NCBI GenBank assembly: GCA_000697055.1 | Contig: JNDT01002342.1 | Location: 1-62,755, forward strand | Source of the DNA: Saksenaea vasiformis B4078 | Lineage: Eukaryota > Mucoromycota > Mucoromycetes > Mucorales > Saksenaeaceae | Direction: 5' to 3' | DNA length: 62,755 bases | Shown here: piece after piece, positions 19,485-31,923 of the stretch | Position numbering within the stretch: the stretch's first letter is position 1 | Layout: every line of letters starts with the position of its first letter | Position numbers and translations under genes: made by a program | The notes under the pieces: generated by a model | What the model was told of the DNA's origin: nothing | The model's database searches: none | Seen by the model: the letters and a program-made list of their open reading frames with translations, nothing else

Positions 19485-22400
19485 CTACGATGACTGTGTG
19501 AGTAGGGCAAGTGTTGTTTGTTCAATACACTCGTGGATAAAATTCTGGATATCGTCGTCTTCGGCCCGTGTGCCAAAGACATTGACCAAATAGGCTTTGA
19601 CTTGAGCTCGTGTGGTTGAATCTAGATCGGCCTGAGAAAGGTAGTCGCGGATAGTTTGACGTAGCGCCTGCTTGAAGTCTCGCGTCCCCTGTCTTGAGTG
19701 ACTAGAATCACTTGGATTACGTTCATGGATGGAACGGATATTGTTTTGATGTAAAGTACCACCAGCAGGAGTGGATGACGCTGCTGCTGCTGCCGCTGCC
19801 GCTGCCGCTGCTGCTACCGCTGCCGGCACAGTATTACCAACATAGCCCCGTAGTAAATTTGTTCGGTGGGGAATGGTGAGACCTATATTACCATGCATAG
19901 CGACGTTTCGACCTTCGCCTTCGTGATGTACTGTCGCTGGTGCATGTTCATTACCGAAAAGATGGCGCGGCCTGCCGCTACCAGCCGTTCCTTTCGGTTC
20001 TGCAGGGATCTCTAAACTGAAACAAGAACTTGCGAGGGAACATGTGTTGGATTGGACCGAATAGATCGAACGTCGATCCGCGGTGAGTGGATGATCCATC
20101 GTCTGTATCGACTCGGTCGTATTAGACCGCCGGTGCCTTCCTCCTCCTCCTTGGTGCGTATTAGTAGTGGTAGTAGTGGTATTATTAGTGGGCGGCACAA
20201 TCCTTGCCCCTGTGGGCTGACTGAAATAAGAGGATTGCGAACGGCTCTGTTTATGCTTTCCAAGGCGTTGTCCATGGCGAGAAACACTGTCCATTGTGTA
20301 GTACTGTGCAGCATAAGCATCGTCGAAAGGGTTATCAAGAGCAGAAGAAAATGGATTGACCATGCTTCCAGAAGGTGAACTACGCTCTCTCTGCGATGGC
20401 AACAGCGTATCGCCATTCATATACGCCGTCGGTCGGCGGACACTGTACCGGCTTCTTAGACTGCTGTAGCCATCCCCTAGTTGCTTCAGTGGCAGCGATG
20501 GAATCGGTTGGCTTGCATCTGACTGATTTGACAAGAGCGAGTGCATACTGGATCGGTTGTTATTAATAATGTCAGTGAAACCTGTGAAATTTGCATCCAA
20601 GGCTGCCGCTTCTTCCATGGCACGGTAGTACGCTTTCTCTGCCTCTAGCTGTTCAAATTCGCCAAGGCGTAAACGAATGACTGCATCTTCCCGCTGACTA
20701 TCCGTGGGTTCTTGCGGTTGGCTCTCTTCTTCTTCTTCTTCTCTTCCCTCCCCTGTTCCTCCTCCTTCTTTGGTTGGCTGTTGGAGAATCTTCTCCTGTT
20801 TACTCTCGATAATCCCGTGGAGACGGGTGCCACGACCGTTCGCTGTAGGCCATGTATCGTACCAACGTTCACTGTAGTTCGAAAGCCACAAGCCAAGCAG
20901 AGGAAACCACATAGCAAAGAGAGGGACGGATAGGATGCAGTAGAGGATAAACCATAAGACATACTTGAACTGGCGACGCACAGCAAAGTACACAATGTGT
21001 AAAAAGATGAGACCAGAGAAACAGTAGGCGATGATCTTGTAGGTAATGAAGGACTGAACGACGGCGAGGCCAAAGCAAGCGTAGAGAAAGACGATGATTG
21101 GTATGGAAAAGACCATATCGAGGAGTTTGGAAATCGACAGCAGCCAGTACGAGAGACCGAGATGACATGCTACCCGTTGTAATTCGAGCTGGTTGTGGAA
21201 AGCTGCTCGGAGGTGGCGCGTCATCTGGCCCTGAAGAATAAGTAAGTTAGAAGGTAATGTTGTGTAGGCAATGGCCTCTGGTTCGAATCCGAGACGATGG
21301 TGAGGATGTGATCGCAAAAGGACGATCCCGAAGAACTGTTCTTCACCCAACAGCAAAACGTTTTGCATGTGCAGTGTATCTGCTTGTGGTGTGGCAAATC
21401 CACGCAGTACCGTCGGATGAATGCAGCACGCCTTTATTCCTTTGTCCGGCGAGAGCGATAGGCGCGAGGAAGACCGTGTCAGCGTGGAGTTGCGGTCGTC
21501 GGCACTTTCCTGATCCCACGCATCTCGCGGAGGGACAATTTCGTCAGAGACTTTAGGCCACTTATTGAGCGAGGCGCGTGAAATGGTGCTGCTTTCATGC
21601 GTTTTCATTTGCCAAGGCTGAGACATCGGCTTTTTTTCTTCTGTCGGCTGCTCTGTCCAAAGCTTATACATAACGAAACTACCATTGATGGTCGTAAGGC
21701 TTCTAAAGCAGGCTTCGTAGGCCAGCGTCGAGTACATGGCTTCATACTGAGGGAAGATCTGAAGCATGGTGACAAAACTTTGCTCGGGGTTTGCTGGGCG
21801 AACATGTCCACTCACGGCAAGCATCTTTCGATCTCGTTCTAGTCGCGAGGTTAGCTTGTGTAGAACATCGGCCTGAACTTGTGTGTCTGCGTCGGATACG
21901 AGCATGTATTTGAAGAGTCGAGGATCAATGCCTAGGACGCTATAGCATTGATTGAAGAGCTCGTATTCAAGGGGCGTCATTCGATTGTTGGCAAGGTTGA
22001 GACATCGTTCCAGGAAGCCTAATGCGAGGACCATAGAATCTCGTTTTCCTCTGTTGCCTGGGACTCGCGTTGAGGTGGGTTCGTTGGGGTTTCCGACTTT
22101 GACGACGACCATGAAGGGTACACGATTGCGGCCTGTTTCATAGAAACCTGCATAGACTTTGGCGTAGTTGACTTTGCGTTGCCCTTGGCCGAGAGAGACG
22201 TAAGCGTGGGAGGGGCGGTCTTCGGTGGTGCTGTGACCGAGTGCTTCCAAGATGCATAGATGTGTTTCTTTTGTGTCTTTTGCGCTTCGAACAATGCCGT
22301 CCACGACGAAGAGGAGCATTTTTTTCGAGTCTTCGTAGTTTGTGCGTGCGAGTGAGTCAAACGTTTGTTTAATGGTTTCGGCGCATTCTGAATAGCAGGG

Positions 22401-23712
22401 TATCATCAGAATTGTGTGTGGCCAAGAGACGATCCCGCTGAAATCTGAGCTGGACGCAAAAAGGATTTTTTGGATCCAATGCAGACGTGCTAGGTTGGCG
22501 AGATTCATCTTTAACAGAAAGTAAAAAAGACCGATGCCCATGGTTGCCCACAAGGCGGGGTTTTGGCTTTTGCATCCGCTATCTGCTTTTTCTGTTACGC
22601 CTCTTTTAAACAGGGTTTTGAGACATTCTCTGTAGAGGTCGCAGTTGGCGGTGGTGGCATTGCCTGCGTCAAAATAATCGGTGATGTCTTCGCCCAGGTT
22701 AAGAAATAGAAGCGTCGAGAGATCCAAGGGTAGAAACATTCTGTCCAATGCAAAGCCTCGGGAACTGAGGCCGAAGGGGAGTGGAACCATGTTTGTTGCG
22801 CCGACAAGATAATCGGTGACATCGAGTACGGTATCGTCTAATTTCACTAATGCTGGACCGGAGTAGGATTTAGATGGTAAGCGATTGGCTCTATCGACTT
22901 CCTTGTCAGAATAAGTAATCACTAAATGGTTATTATTTTCCAGATGAGAAACTTTGAATTGTGGGGGGGGAGGACACGATTCGCGCGTTCTTTGTTTTTT
23001 AATGCTTACCACCCATTGTGCCGAGACGACCTACGATAGCTCTGTCTTGGGGAGTATCGTAACATGGCGCACCTGTCTTATTCGGTTGGTTTGGGTAGGG
23101 ACAGGATATGAACTGGCCATTTTCGTAACGGTAGCCGGGGTTATTTGTCAGCATGTATTGAACCCATTGATCTGCTTGTTTTGATTTATTTTGGTCACCT
23201 ATGCAGGTTTGGATGTTCGGGTTGCGATAAGTGTTCGTATCGGGAGAACGGGTGAGTTTGTTGAAGTAAGGAAAGAGGGAAGAGACATCGTATCCTTTGT
23301 ATTTGTTCACTTCGGCAGCGATGGGGTCTGAATCTTTTGCAAATGACCAGTCGATGGCTTCTCCGTAGAGAGCCGAGTAGGTTGATTGATTGCCAAAAAC
23401 GTCTTTAGCGTAAATGGGGTCTTTAGGTTCGCAAAATAAGGTGGAGACGTAGGTTAACCAGAAGCAAAGAAAAGCACTGAGGATCATAAAGACGAAACAT
23501 AATGCCATCTTTTCTCGCCATGCTGTTCGAGCGACTATTTAAAAAATAAACAAAATAGATAAATAAATGAGTTGCAAAAGAGAAGCGACAATGAGGAACT
23601 CACCTGATGTTGACATTCCACCTACATATTTGAGGATGAAATCAGGAATCAGGATAGTACATAAACTCGCAAAGGCCACCCAGACTAGCCGTCGACAGGT
23701 TGGTGTAGGCAT
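19485..23712 (-). CDS. atypical chitin synthase with cytochrome-b5-like region and DEK_C tail
   Basis: Exons 23712-23604, 23534-23010 and 22951-19485 sum to 1367 codons, all in phase. N-terminal membrane helices are followed by a cytochrome-b5-like stretch (K-L-D-D-T-V-L-D-V-T-D-Y-L) and the Chitin_synth_2 domain (G-K-R-D-S-M, S-D-A-D-T). Clustered helices and a Gln/Ser/Ala-rich tail with a poly-Ala run come next. The end is a DEK_C domain (about the last 60 residues: A-L-R-Q-T-I-R-D-Y-L-S, D-L-D-S-T-T-R-A-Q-V). Chitin synthases polymerise UDP-GlcNAc at the plasma membrane. Three usual motifs are altered: C-L-P-G-C reads T-I-N-G-S, G-E-D-R reads G-E-E-Q, and Q-R-R-R-W reads Q-M-T-R-H (21227-21213). 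The DxD is kept. This may be a non-catalytic or regulatory paralogue. Confidence 0.92.
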
Positions 23713-25019
23713 AGGTGAGCTGTTTATAGCAACCCCGAATTCTCACTGAAAGAACCTTCCGGATTTGTTGCTCCGCAAAAAAAGAGGGAAGAAGAGAAAC
23801 ATCGAGGATTTCGAAGCCCGCCAGGTCATTTGCAGGTTTTGCGCCGCTTGAAGGAAGCAAAAAAAAAGAAAAAAAAAGATAACAACATGCCGAGTTTTAC
23901 TAAACGAAAAAAATAAGTATGAACTGATAGAGATAGAGAAAGGGGATCGATAGTTCTTACTATACTGAGACACATTAGGCATACAAGCTAATCTGTTAAT
24001 TTTTGCTTTTCAGTTGGTATTTTTACGTCATTGTTGTCATTCGGTATCACAGTGTGTCGAATGTATAATATGATAGTAAAATCAGAAGGTTTCGTACGCA
24101 TTCACAAAGGTAATCATGGAAAGTATGGTTGCATCATGCAATTCAGGTGAGAGGAAAAGGCAAAGTTACTAAAGTCAGATTGATTGCCAAAAAAGGGAAT
24201 GTCGTGTTAGGTACAAAGCATCCCTTCCCCATCAGCCCATACATTTGGCAATATCTTTAGTTTATGATGTTTTCATTGTTGTTGTTGCTGTTGCTTGAAT
24301 ACCTGTGTTTTCTTTTTTACTAACAAACAAAATGTGGGGATATGTAATGATATGTACTTTGGCTTTTTTTTCTTCGTTTTTCTCAATGTGTGTGAATAAA
24401 AAGAAAAAAAGAAATATATATATATATATAAATGATGATAATTCAACTAGATATATAAAAAAAAAAAAGAGGCTGCTGTTTTCGAAATGTCAAAATAAAA
24501 TAAAAAAAAAAAGAAAGGTCTCTGCATGTAGTGGTTCTGGTTGCAAAAGAATATATAATAATAATGGGAAAAAAGGGCATAAATCAAAGAGTGGAAGGGA
24601 CAAGAGAAGATAATAAAAGAAGACAGTAAAGAAAACAAGATAAAAAAAGTGTGGCCCTCCCAAAAGCAAGAAACGAGAAAAAAAAGATGATGGTTATTTT
24701 GGTGAGATCATAAAGAAAAAAAATGAAAAAGAAACAAAAAGGTGTTGTTCATCAAAGGAATGTTTTCGGGGGAGAAAGTACAGTTTCTTTTTTCCTTTTT
24801 TCTTCTCTTTTTTTTTCCATCGTTTTGACGTTCTTGCTTTCTTTTTTTTTTCTGTTTTTTTCTTTTTTTTTTTTTCGTTCATTTTCGGTTTTGGAGAATA
24901 TGTATACGGGATTTTTTTTCTTTTTTTTTTTCGAGTTGATGTATATGTGTGTGTTGCGTGTTTTGTGTGTGTGTGTGTGTGTGTGTTTGTGTGCGTGTCG
25001 CTTTTTTTCTTTTCTTTTT
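23713..25019. other. intergenic, AT-rich, simple repeats
   Basis: 1.3 kb holding the chitin synthase promoter (minus strand) and the cyclin 3' flank. It has dense A/T homopolymers, an AT repeat at 24415-24430 and (GT)n at 24964-24986. Open frames here are translations of homopolymers. Confidence 0.6.
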
Positions 25020-26443
25020 TTAATGCCGAGCGCTGCTCTGTTTGCATTTTGTTTGTCGAACATTGCTGATAGTATAACCATAAGTGACTTCGGGTTCAAT
25101 TTTTCGTCTTTTAAGGTGTATATCATGATGTTGGAAAGTTGCTGGGGATGATACTTTCCACGTGAAAGTCGAAGTACTGGCGCTTCGTACAGGTGATATC
25201 TGAGTCGGAGTTTGTGCTGGTGAGGATGAATTGGAATTGGGTAATGAAAGGACTGGTAGCGGAATATGGCTACTATTACTACAGTTGCTTGTTGGTGAAC
25301 AACTTGAAGTACATGCTGAACTGGGTGAACATGATGAAATAGGTGAAAAAACAACAAATGGATGATGATGATGATGATAATGATCGTCTACTTCCAAACG
25401 TCGTTTTCGTTGTAGATTGCTTCCCTGTTTGGGCGAAAATTGTGGTAAAATCACATTCCAATTATTATTCGAAGTACCAGACTGCGAAATAAATGGTAAC
25501 GAAAGATCATGCAACGTCGTCGGTTGATTTTGTGTTTTTGCTTCCACATGAATATGAAGGAGATGATGCCATTGTTCAAACGTCGCCTGAGCAATGTATA
25601 AACGGTAATCGATGAGTTCCAAAAAGATACGCTCCGCCGCATTGATTTCCGCCACTGGTAACCCCGCAATTTTTGCCCATGCTGAATTACGATACGTTTT
25701 GTCCTGTACAAACTTGGATGCTACCACAAGACTGGCAAGAAACATACGACGACCACATCCAATATAAGCATCTTCCCAACGTTGAACTTCTGCACTCTTT
25801 TGATGTAAATGGGCTACAATCGCGGGACGTGAACGAAATAGGTAAAATAACGCCGTTTGCAATGTTGAATACGTCGTGCGTGAACGTTTCAATACTTCCT
25901 GAATGAAAGTCCGAAGTGGAACTACCGCTGCTCTGGTATATTGTGGCGTGCTCGAATACCAAATCGTCTCGATCAATAATGCATTGGTATCTTTTTGGTT
26001 TTTTTTTTAAAAGAAAAAAAAAAGAAAGAAAAAATTAAGTTACTAAAACCCCTAATCCAGAACATAATCATCAATGAAAAAAAAAAAAAAAAAGAAAAAG
26101 GGAACTTACCCACCAAGGCCTCCACATAGGCCATGCGGTTATTCATCTGCGACGGCTTTCTGGCAGTCACATTACGATGGCCAGCATAGGAAGGACGTTG
26201 GACGGATAACATGTTCCTCAATGCATACATTTCTGGATCGGTATGAAGCGACGAATGACCGTGATCACTAACGGCATAGTTACTGCGCAACGATTCTTGA
26301 CTGTAAAGCGGGGCTGAATATCGGACACTGGATAACGTTTGAGTTACAGTAGTCGGCTCATGACCATCATAACGAGATGATGAGGTTGTTGGAGGTACAG
26401 GAAGAGTCGTTGCATATTGGCTAGCCGTAAGTAAAGAGGTCAT
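25020..26443 (-). CDS. PCL-type (Pho80-like) cyclin
   Basis: Exon 1 (26443-26110) encodes a Ser/Thr/Tyr-rich N-terminus ending Y-V-E-A-L-V. A roughly 120-bp GT-AG intron with pure A/T tracts joins it in phase to exon 2 (25990-25020), which reads D-T-N-A-L-L-I-E-T-I-W. Exon 2 has the cyclin box: V-P-L-R-T-F-I-Q-E-V-L-K-R-S-R, L-F-R-S-R-P, R-R-M-F-L-A-S-L-V-V-A-S-K-F-V-Q-D, Y-R-N-S-A-W-A-K-I-A-G-L and I-N-A-A-E-R-I-F-L-E-L-I-D-Y-R-L. These are hallmarks of the Pcl/Pho80 group (Pcl1, Pcl2, Pcl5, Pas1), which activate Pho85-type CDKs. The C-terminal 120 residues are Ser-rich with a His tract and presumably disordered. Confidence 0.88.
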
Positions 26444-28042
26444 GAATGTCGATAAAATTGAGAAGAAAAGAAGTCAACCACGGTTTATAGCAGATAAAAA
26501 AGAGAAACAATAAAAAGAGGTAAAAAAAAGGAGCAATGAAAATGTATATATAAAAAAGGATGCACGCCAAAAAGGAGAAGGGAGAGAGAGAGTGTGCGAG
26601 TGAGTGAGTGAACGATAAAAAAAAAAAAAGGTGACTGAAGGAACCCAAAAAAAAAGAAGTAAAGAAAAAAAATACGGCACACACTCTAAAAAGAGACAGA
26701 GAGAGAGAAGAGAAGAGAGAAAAAAAAAAGAAAAAGAAGGGAGAAAACCAACGATATAATAAACGAAAGGGGAGTGTAGGGGAACGAGGGGAATTAGGGG
26801 GACCGGTACTGTGCACCTATTCCGAGTACGTGGAGTGGAAATTGAGTGAAAAAAGAAAGACCTTTGGGGGGAGAGATGGTCTCGCCTTAGGCTTGAAGGG
26901 AACAATAAGAATTTCAATCAGGCAAATGGACAGTTGATCTAAAAAGGAAACCCTATTAGCTATTATCTATCCGCAACCAATCATAAACAAAAAAAAACCC
27001 CCTCCCCTTTAAAACTAAATACACCTCTTTCTATCCACAACAAAAATTGAAAAAATCATACGTTTGATAACACTTTCCTTTTCATTCAAAACTAAAAGGA
27101 GACGCCTCAATCCAAAAGGGTCGGGGGCGTAGTTATGTCCTGGTTTCACGGGCAGACTGAGGAAAATACAATCCATATGTGGAAGTCCCACTTGTGCTCA
27201 TTTACAACTCAATCCATCTCGTGGTTTTTTATGTACGCGTGTGGCAAAAAAAAAAAAAAGAAAGTTGCACTAATCGAGTCAGTAAACAATTGCCTTGATC
27301 CTCGAGTAAAATAAAACGAACATTACCCTAAATAGAAGCTTGTCAGGGTTTATCTTCTTGTTTACGGAAACTAGCCTTCCACTTTGCTTTGTCAGCTTCC
27401 ACCATAATCTACGAATGACCTGACCATGAGCCCACCCATTACCTTGCTATGGAAATGACATGTCGCCCCTCTTTTACTGTAGTCAAACCCACGTGTTTAA
27501 CTTAAGTTACCATCGTAACATTGTCCTCATTCAGGATCGCCACGGTAACGAAATATACTTCCACGGGTAGTAGGAGAAAAGACACGAAGTGGGATACAGT
27601 AGAATGACGTTATCTGATATACTTCCTGCCTTTTCTTTTTTTTTTTTTTACTATCCTATCTGTACCCTGAAACAAGGAGAGACTCCTATGCAAAGGAACA
27701 TACATAACGCACAAAGAAAAAGTAAAAAAAAAAAAAAAAGAATTATCAGGCGTTGTCAATGATGAGCATTACTGTGAGTTTTTTTTTCTTTTTCTTTTTC
27801 TTCTCCTAGGTCTTTTGAACTCTAGCTATAAACTCTATCCATATTCGGTGCTTTTCACCAAGCTTGTTCTGTTGTTGACAGTCAATTAGCTCCCTCGCTT
27901 CAAATTACTGACTCGAGTTAAAAAACAACGTGCTACCTTGTGAAAAAAAAAAAAAAAAGACGACCACAACAACGGTTGCTCCATTACATTTAGGATAGAA
28001 AACAACACATTTATGGAATTAACAATCATTACACCAATCCGT
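26444..28042. other. intergenic, no gene seen
   Basis: 1.6 kb containing the cyclin promoter and the FET gene 3' flank. The first 450 bp are purine-rich (GAGA and A tracts), so the long minus-strand frames there are Phe/Leu/Ser-rich artefacts. Poly(A)/(T) runs at about 27248, 27640 and 27727. No RNA gene recognised. Confidence 0.55.
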
Positions 28043-29464
28043 TCAGTAAGGTCGATCACGTCTTTCATGTCTTTCCTTTCTGTACGACCCATCCTCACGA
28101 CCACCGCCTGAGTGACGACCATACTCATCTCGACGACCTCTATCTCTATCACTATCTCGGTAACTTGTGCGACTACCACCGCCTCGACTGCTGCTGCCGC
28201 CGCCGCCGCCAGCTCCACTTCCAGACCCATCCGATCTGCGTGCATGACACTTGAAGCATTCATTTCTTCTGGCGAAATTGTTGACGCCGCAACTATCAAT
28301 TTTGTTTCAGTAAAATAGATAGGGAACTTACAGGCAAATGGTTCATATACCTTTCACATGTCCAGTCACCTTCTTTTGAAGGAAATGAACTACCACCTCC
28401 TCCACTATTGTCTCTGCCACCACCATCGCGGAATCTTGACCCGCCTCCGCCGCCTCCTCCACCGCCGCGACCTCCGCGCCGATCAAAACGACCCCCTGCT
28501 ATAACATTGATAAAAAAAAAAGGCAATAAACAATCGGCTCTTCTAATAGTTGGCGCTTACCAGATTGCGGAACTTTTCTTTCTGCCTTGGAGACTTGAAT
28601 CACATTACCCATAAACTCCTTGCCTATGCTCAATGTAAGGAGTTAATTTTACACAAAACGCCCTATTCGTTTACCTCCAAACCATTCGATAGCAGCATCC
28701 GCAGAAGGTGGATCATCGTAAGTTAACGTGGCTAGTCCATGAAATCAATGATTACAAGTTTCTTTTTACGACCATCCCCGCCAGGTACACATGCCATCTC
28801 CTTTCGGCAAACTAGTTGCCTTGTCGTAATAAATCCAAACTGTAAAAAAAAAAAAAACAACCTCCATCAGTGACCTCTCTCTTATCTTTTCTCTCTCCTT
28901 TTTTTTTTTTTACTTTTTGGCTTTCGTGTCTTTCTGTCGGTCTTGATAATACCAATCGAACCAAAATGAGCAGCCAATTTCTCTTCATCAACGTCTTGCG
29001 GGAGATTGCTGATATAAATCGTATCTGCTATTTTTTGCACACCATCTACTAAAGAAATAAGTATGTATTTTTAGACACAAATTCTTCTAAAAAAAAAAAG
29101 AGAGAGAAAAGTGATGACTACCGTTGCCATTATCGTTCATTGAGCGACCATGCTGCGATCGGTTGGATCGATCCCATGGATCTTGTCGACCGTAACCCCG
29201 CGAGGAATCACGCTCACCATCATCATACGTATACCGTTCTCCTCCTCCGCCGCCGCCATAATAGGCATTGTCATAGTATGTTCCGGAAACGTCTGTAGGC
29301 TGAGCAGTTTGGGACCAAGTGGCCTGATCTTCAGCACTTTGGCCTCCATCTGCTCAGGGTTCAATGTCAAACAAACCCTTCCGCCCATCTAATAATTTAC
29401 ACTGGTAATTGGTGCCTCCGTAGTTCTTCCAGTACTGATCTTCTTCTTCTTTCGATCCAGACAT
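28043..29464 (-). CDS. FET-family (FUS/TAF15/Cabeza-like) RNA-binding protein
   Basis: A spliced minus-strand gene with at least seven exons. Its order matches FUS and TAF15: a Tyr/Gly/Gln/Ser-rich N-terminus (29464 to about 29120); one RRM over three exons (T-I-Y-I-S-N-L-P-Q-D-V, F-G-S-I-G-I-I-K-T-D-R-K-T, Y-D-D-P-P-S-A-D-A-A-I-E-W-F); K-E-F-M-G-N-V-I-Q-V-S; an RGG box (R-F-D-R-R-G-G-R-G-G-G, about 28500-28400); then a RanBP2-type zinc finger split by an intron (D-W-T-C-E-S-C-G-V-N-N-F, R-R-N-E-C-F-K-C) and a C-terminal RGG/Arg-Tyr tail ending at 28043. Known members are nuclear RNA-binding proteins in transcription and splicing that form condensates. The 'K-T-D-R-K-T' and 'D-D-P-P-S-A' RRM signatures are FET-specific. 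Confidence 0.88.
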
Positions 29465-30731
29465 GACTCAACCTTTTTAGATATCAACAGTGATGTGAGA
29501 GGATGAAATTTTGGTATGTGACGACTTTTGGGTATTTTGCACGAATCATACGTGCACAACAAAAAAATAGTTCGGTGCACACCTGCAACAACATCCAACG
29601 TATCTCGCGGAAATAAAGTGGCATCGGCTCTTTCTCACACAACTTCGTGATCATCATTTTACCAGTCGAAGGCCCTTCTAAATGAGCAATACTACCAAAC
29701 TATCTTACTTCACCCATTCTCAACTGCAGCATTCAGCGTCAAAAATTTGCATGGATCATGTTAAAAAAACGACCAATGAAATACTCCCACTGTTTTTTAT
29801 CTTGAGAGAGAGTTGCTTGGACATCACGCAAATTTATGCAGAATCGCGTAATGGACATTTATCTCGAGAACTATTTGATTAAATTCGAGTGTCTCCTATG
29901 AATTCTTTCAATCGAGTGACTTTACGGCGCGCAGCCGAGCCATTCGTCTTATGAAGCTGAACTAAGTCCAGCATAGTCTTCCTCTGCGTCCTTGGAACCA
30001 ATACTTCAATTACACTAGTCACTCGACATCTAGGTTCAAATCCGGAGACGTGGTTACGGGAAGAATATTCCAAAGGACAAAACAGTATAGTTAGAAATGA
30101 TTTCCTCTACAGCGATTCAGCAACGACTATTGAGGGTTGCTCATTGCAATATCACTACATGAATGGCTTGGCCAGATGCGCTTCATTTTTCCTGATGCAC
30201 GTGGTTAAATCTTGCTAAACTGTGCAGCGTATTACGAGACACCGAGGATCTCCCTCAGCCATGACTCACACGAACAGCGACACTACCTACATCCTGGACA
30301 GTATATCCAATAATGAAACCACCTCGATGGGCTCACAGTCCTATCTGTCAAATACACCGTATCATTGGTTACCTTCCTACCGGTTTCCGCAGGTTTTTGT
30401 ATCGCGACCATCACATCTGCGCGATTTTTCTTGGGCTGATCTGCAACTCAGCAATCTTGCAAGGAAAGCTCCATCATCATTACTATTAACTTTTACGAGG
30501 TTTCCCGCAAAACCGGGACTCTGGGTTAAGGAAGATCAAAATCATAGACAAATCCTGCTCGACGCAACCAGGCTGGTCCAGATTATACAACCTGATCGGA
30601 CTGGAAAAAAATAGCGCCTAGTACTAATAATAATAATAAGAAAGAAAAAAAACGCCACACAGGTAATTATCTATTTGATTGTCAAGATTTTCTAAAACGA
30701 TCCTGCTCATCACGTTCATCCTTTCACAGTA
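29465..30731. other. intergenic, no firm gene
   Basis: 1.3 kb. The longest frame (30222-30614, +, 130 codons) is Ser/Thr/Pro-rich with no recognisable domain. The 64-codon minus frame at 29879-30073 has balanced composition but no splice-supported extension. Neither is called. Confidence 0.45.
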
Positions 30732-31923
30732 TTAGTAGTCGTTATGATAGTGCCATGGGGTAAATGTTGCTAATAAAAACACATCACCATCACCTTGTGC
30801 TGGGGCCCAACCCTGTATGCAGGCGGAGATATCGGAATCACTTGTGAATAAAGGCCTCTTTGGTCTTTTCTCCGAGATGGACGGATCATGCACCTCAATC
30901 CAGCTGTGTTTGGAAACTCCAGCCTTGGGGTAGCAAACAAAGAAACGGGAAATTTTTTGCTCCTGAAGCATCATGTGGACACCTTTTTTTTTTATTTTAT
31001 TTTAGGATAATCGCGTCGCCATGCCTACCTCCCTCGAAATCACAGAAAGGTGCATCAAATAAAAAGGTGAAAAAGAATATTCCGTATGCACACCTGGCTA
31101 CCGTCCTGCAAGACCTACTTGTAAGGTGGAAACGAGACCTCGTGATAACCCAGACCATCCGCAACCCGTTACCGTGTGGAACAACTTCATCTTTCCATCC
31201 AGATAGTTTAATACTCGATCATCGTCCGACGTCACGTAGAGAGTAGGGACACGAAATATAGCCAAGACAATAATAATAATAATAATAATAACGATAATAA
31301 TAAAGATAGGTTGTCCAAATAAAGAAAAGGAGATGGCCTGTTTCTACGAAAGCAGCGATTTTTCGTGTCGTTTTGACAAATTCGGAATGAGAGGTTGTTT
31401 CGGAGTCTGCATAAAGAACAGGATTTCACACCACTCCATCCCAGTTCCAAAAGTTCCACAGTGCAGGTATTTCTCAAAAAGATCAACCCATTTTCTCATC
31501 AAAATTGGGTAAAACAGGGCCGAGTCTATAGGGCTATCCCCTTGACGAGGAGATATATGACATCGACTATACGCAGCAAGAGCACATACATACATACATA
31601 TATCCATGGGATAAACTGAATCATCTAGTTGCTGAAGAACACCGTTCCTAAGGTGACCGCTTCAGAAATTTGACCGAGCTTGATCTCGAAGGACACTTTG
31701 TGAGTCCTTGAGAGCAGGACCTATGGATAGGAACAACGGGACAAGGATTCAAGGGCGTTTTGTCTGCAAATAAGGGCGTGTTCAGAATGACTTGGGAAAA
31801 ATTGATAGCTCGTAAGCCTCCTTCCATACGGGTATGCAAAGCGGTCAAAGGAAGAATCACATCTAGCAATCCTACTTTCAAAACCTGACCTGCCGTCTTG
31901 GGAGTTGACTCTGCCTCAGTCAT
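30732..31923 (-). CDS. conserved-looking spliced protein of unknown function
   Basis: Minus-strand pieces with balanced composition line up in order. 31923 to about 31715: M-T-E-A-E-S-T-P-K, G-L-L-D-V-I-L-P-L-T-A-L-H-T-R, I-N-F-S-Q-V-I-L-N-T-P. About 31712-31625, another frame: R-T-H-K-V-S-F-E-I-K-L-G-Q-I-S-E-A. About 31600-31350: C-A-L-A-A-Y-S-R-C-H-I-S-P, M-R-K-W-V-D-L-F-E-K-Y-L-H-C-G, G-M-E-W-C-E-I-L-F-F. About 31080-31000: F-L-F-D-A-P-F-C-D-F-E-G-G-R. 30950-30732: S-W-I-E-V-H-D-P-S, A-C-I-Q-G-W-A-P-A-Q-G-D-G, ending W-H-Y-H-N-D-Y. Exon edges are not all resolved, and a frame change inside the first exon region could be an intron or a lesion. An AAT repeat (31268-31293) sits in an intron. 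I do not recognise the family. Confidence 0.5.
31268..31293. repeat. (AAT)n microsatellite
   Basis: About eight AAT units, plus imperfect copies to 31304, within an intron of the minus-strand unknown gene. Confidence 0.9.

Noticed and set aside
21280..21290. GGTTCGAATCC, a perfect tRNA B-box
   Set aside because: It lies inside the chitin synthase coding exon (encoding G-F-E-P on the minus strand), and no A-box or acceptor stem can be folded around it.
24694..25357. Minus-strand frames with Lys/Thr/His runs
   Set aside because: Artefacts of A/T homopolymers and the (GT)n repeat, partly shadowing the cyclin exon in another frame.
26421..26917. Long overlapping minus-strand frames rich in Phe, Leu and Ser
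   Set aside because: They are translations of purine-rich low-complexity promoter DNA (A and GA tracts), without domains or splice support.
30030..30042. GGTTCAAATCC-like tRNA T-arm
   Set aside because: The flanking bases do not form a 5-bp T stem, and there is no matching A-box or acceptor stem upstream.
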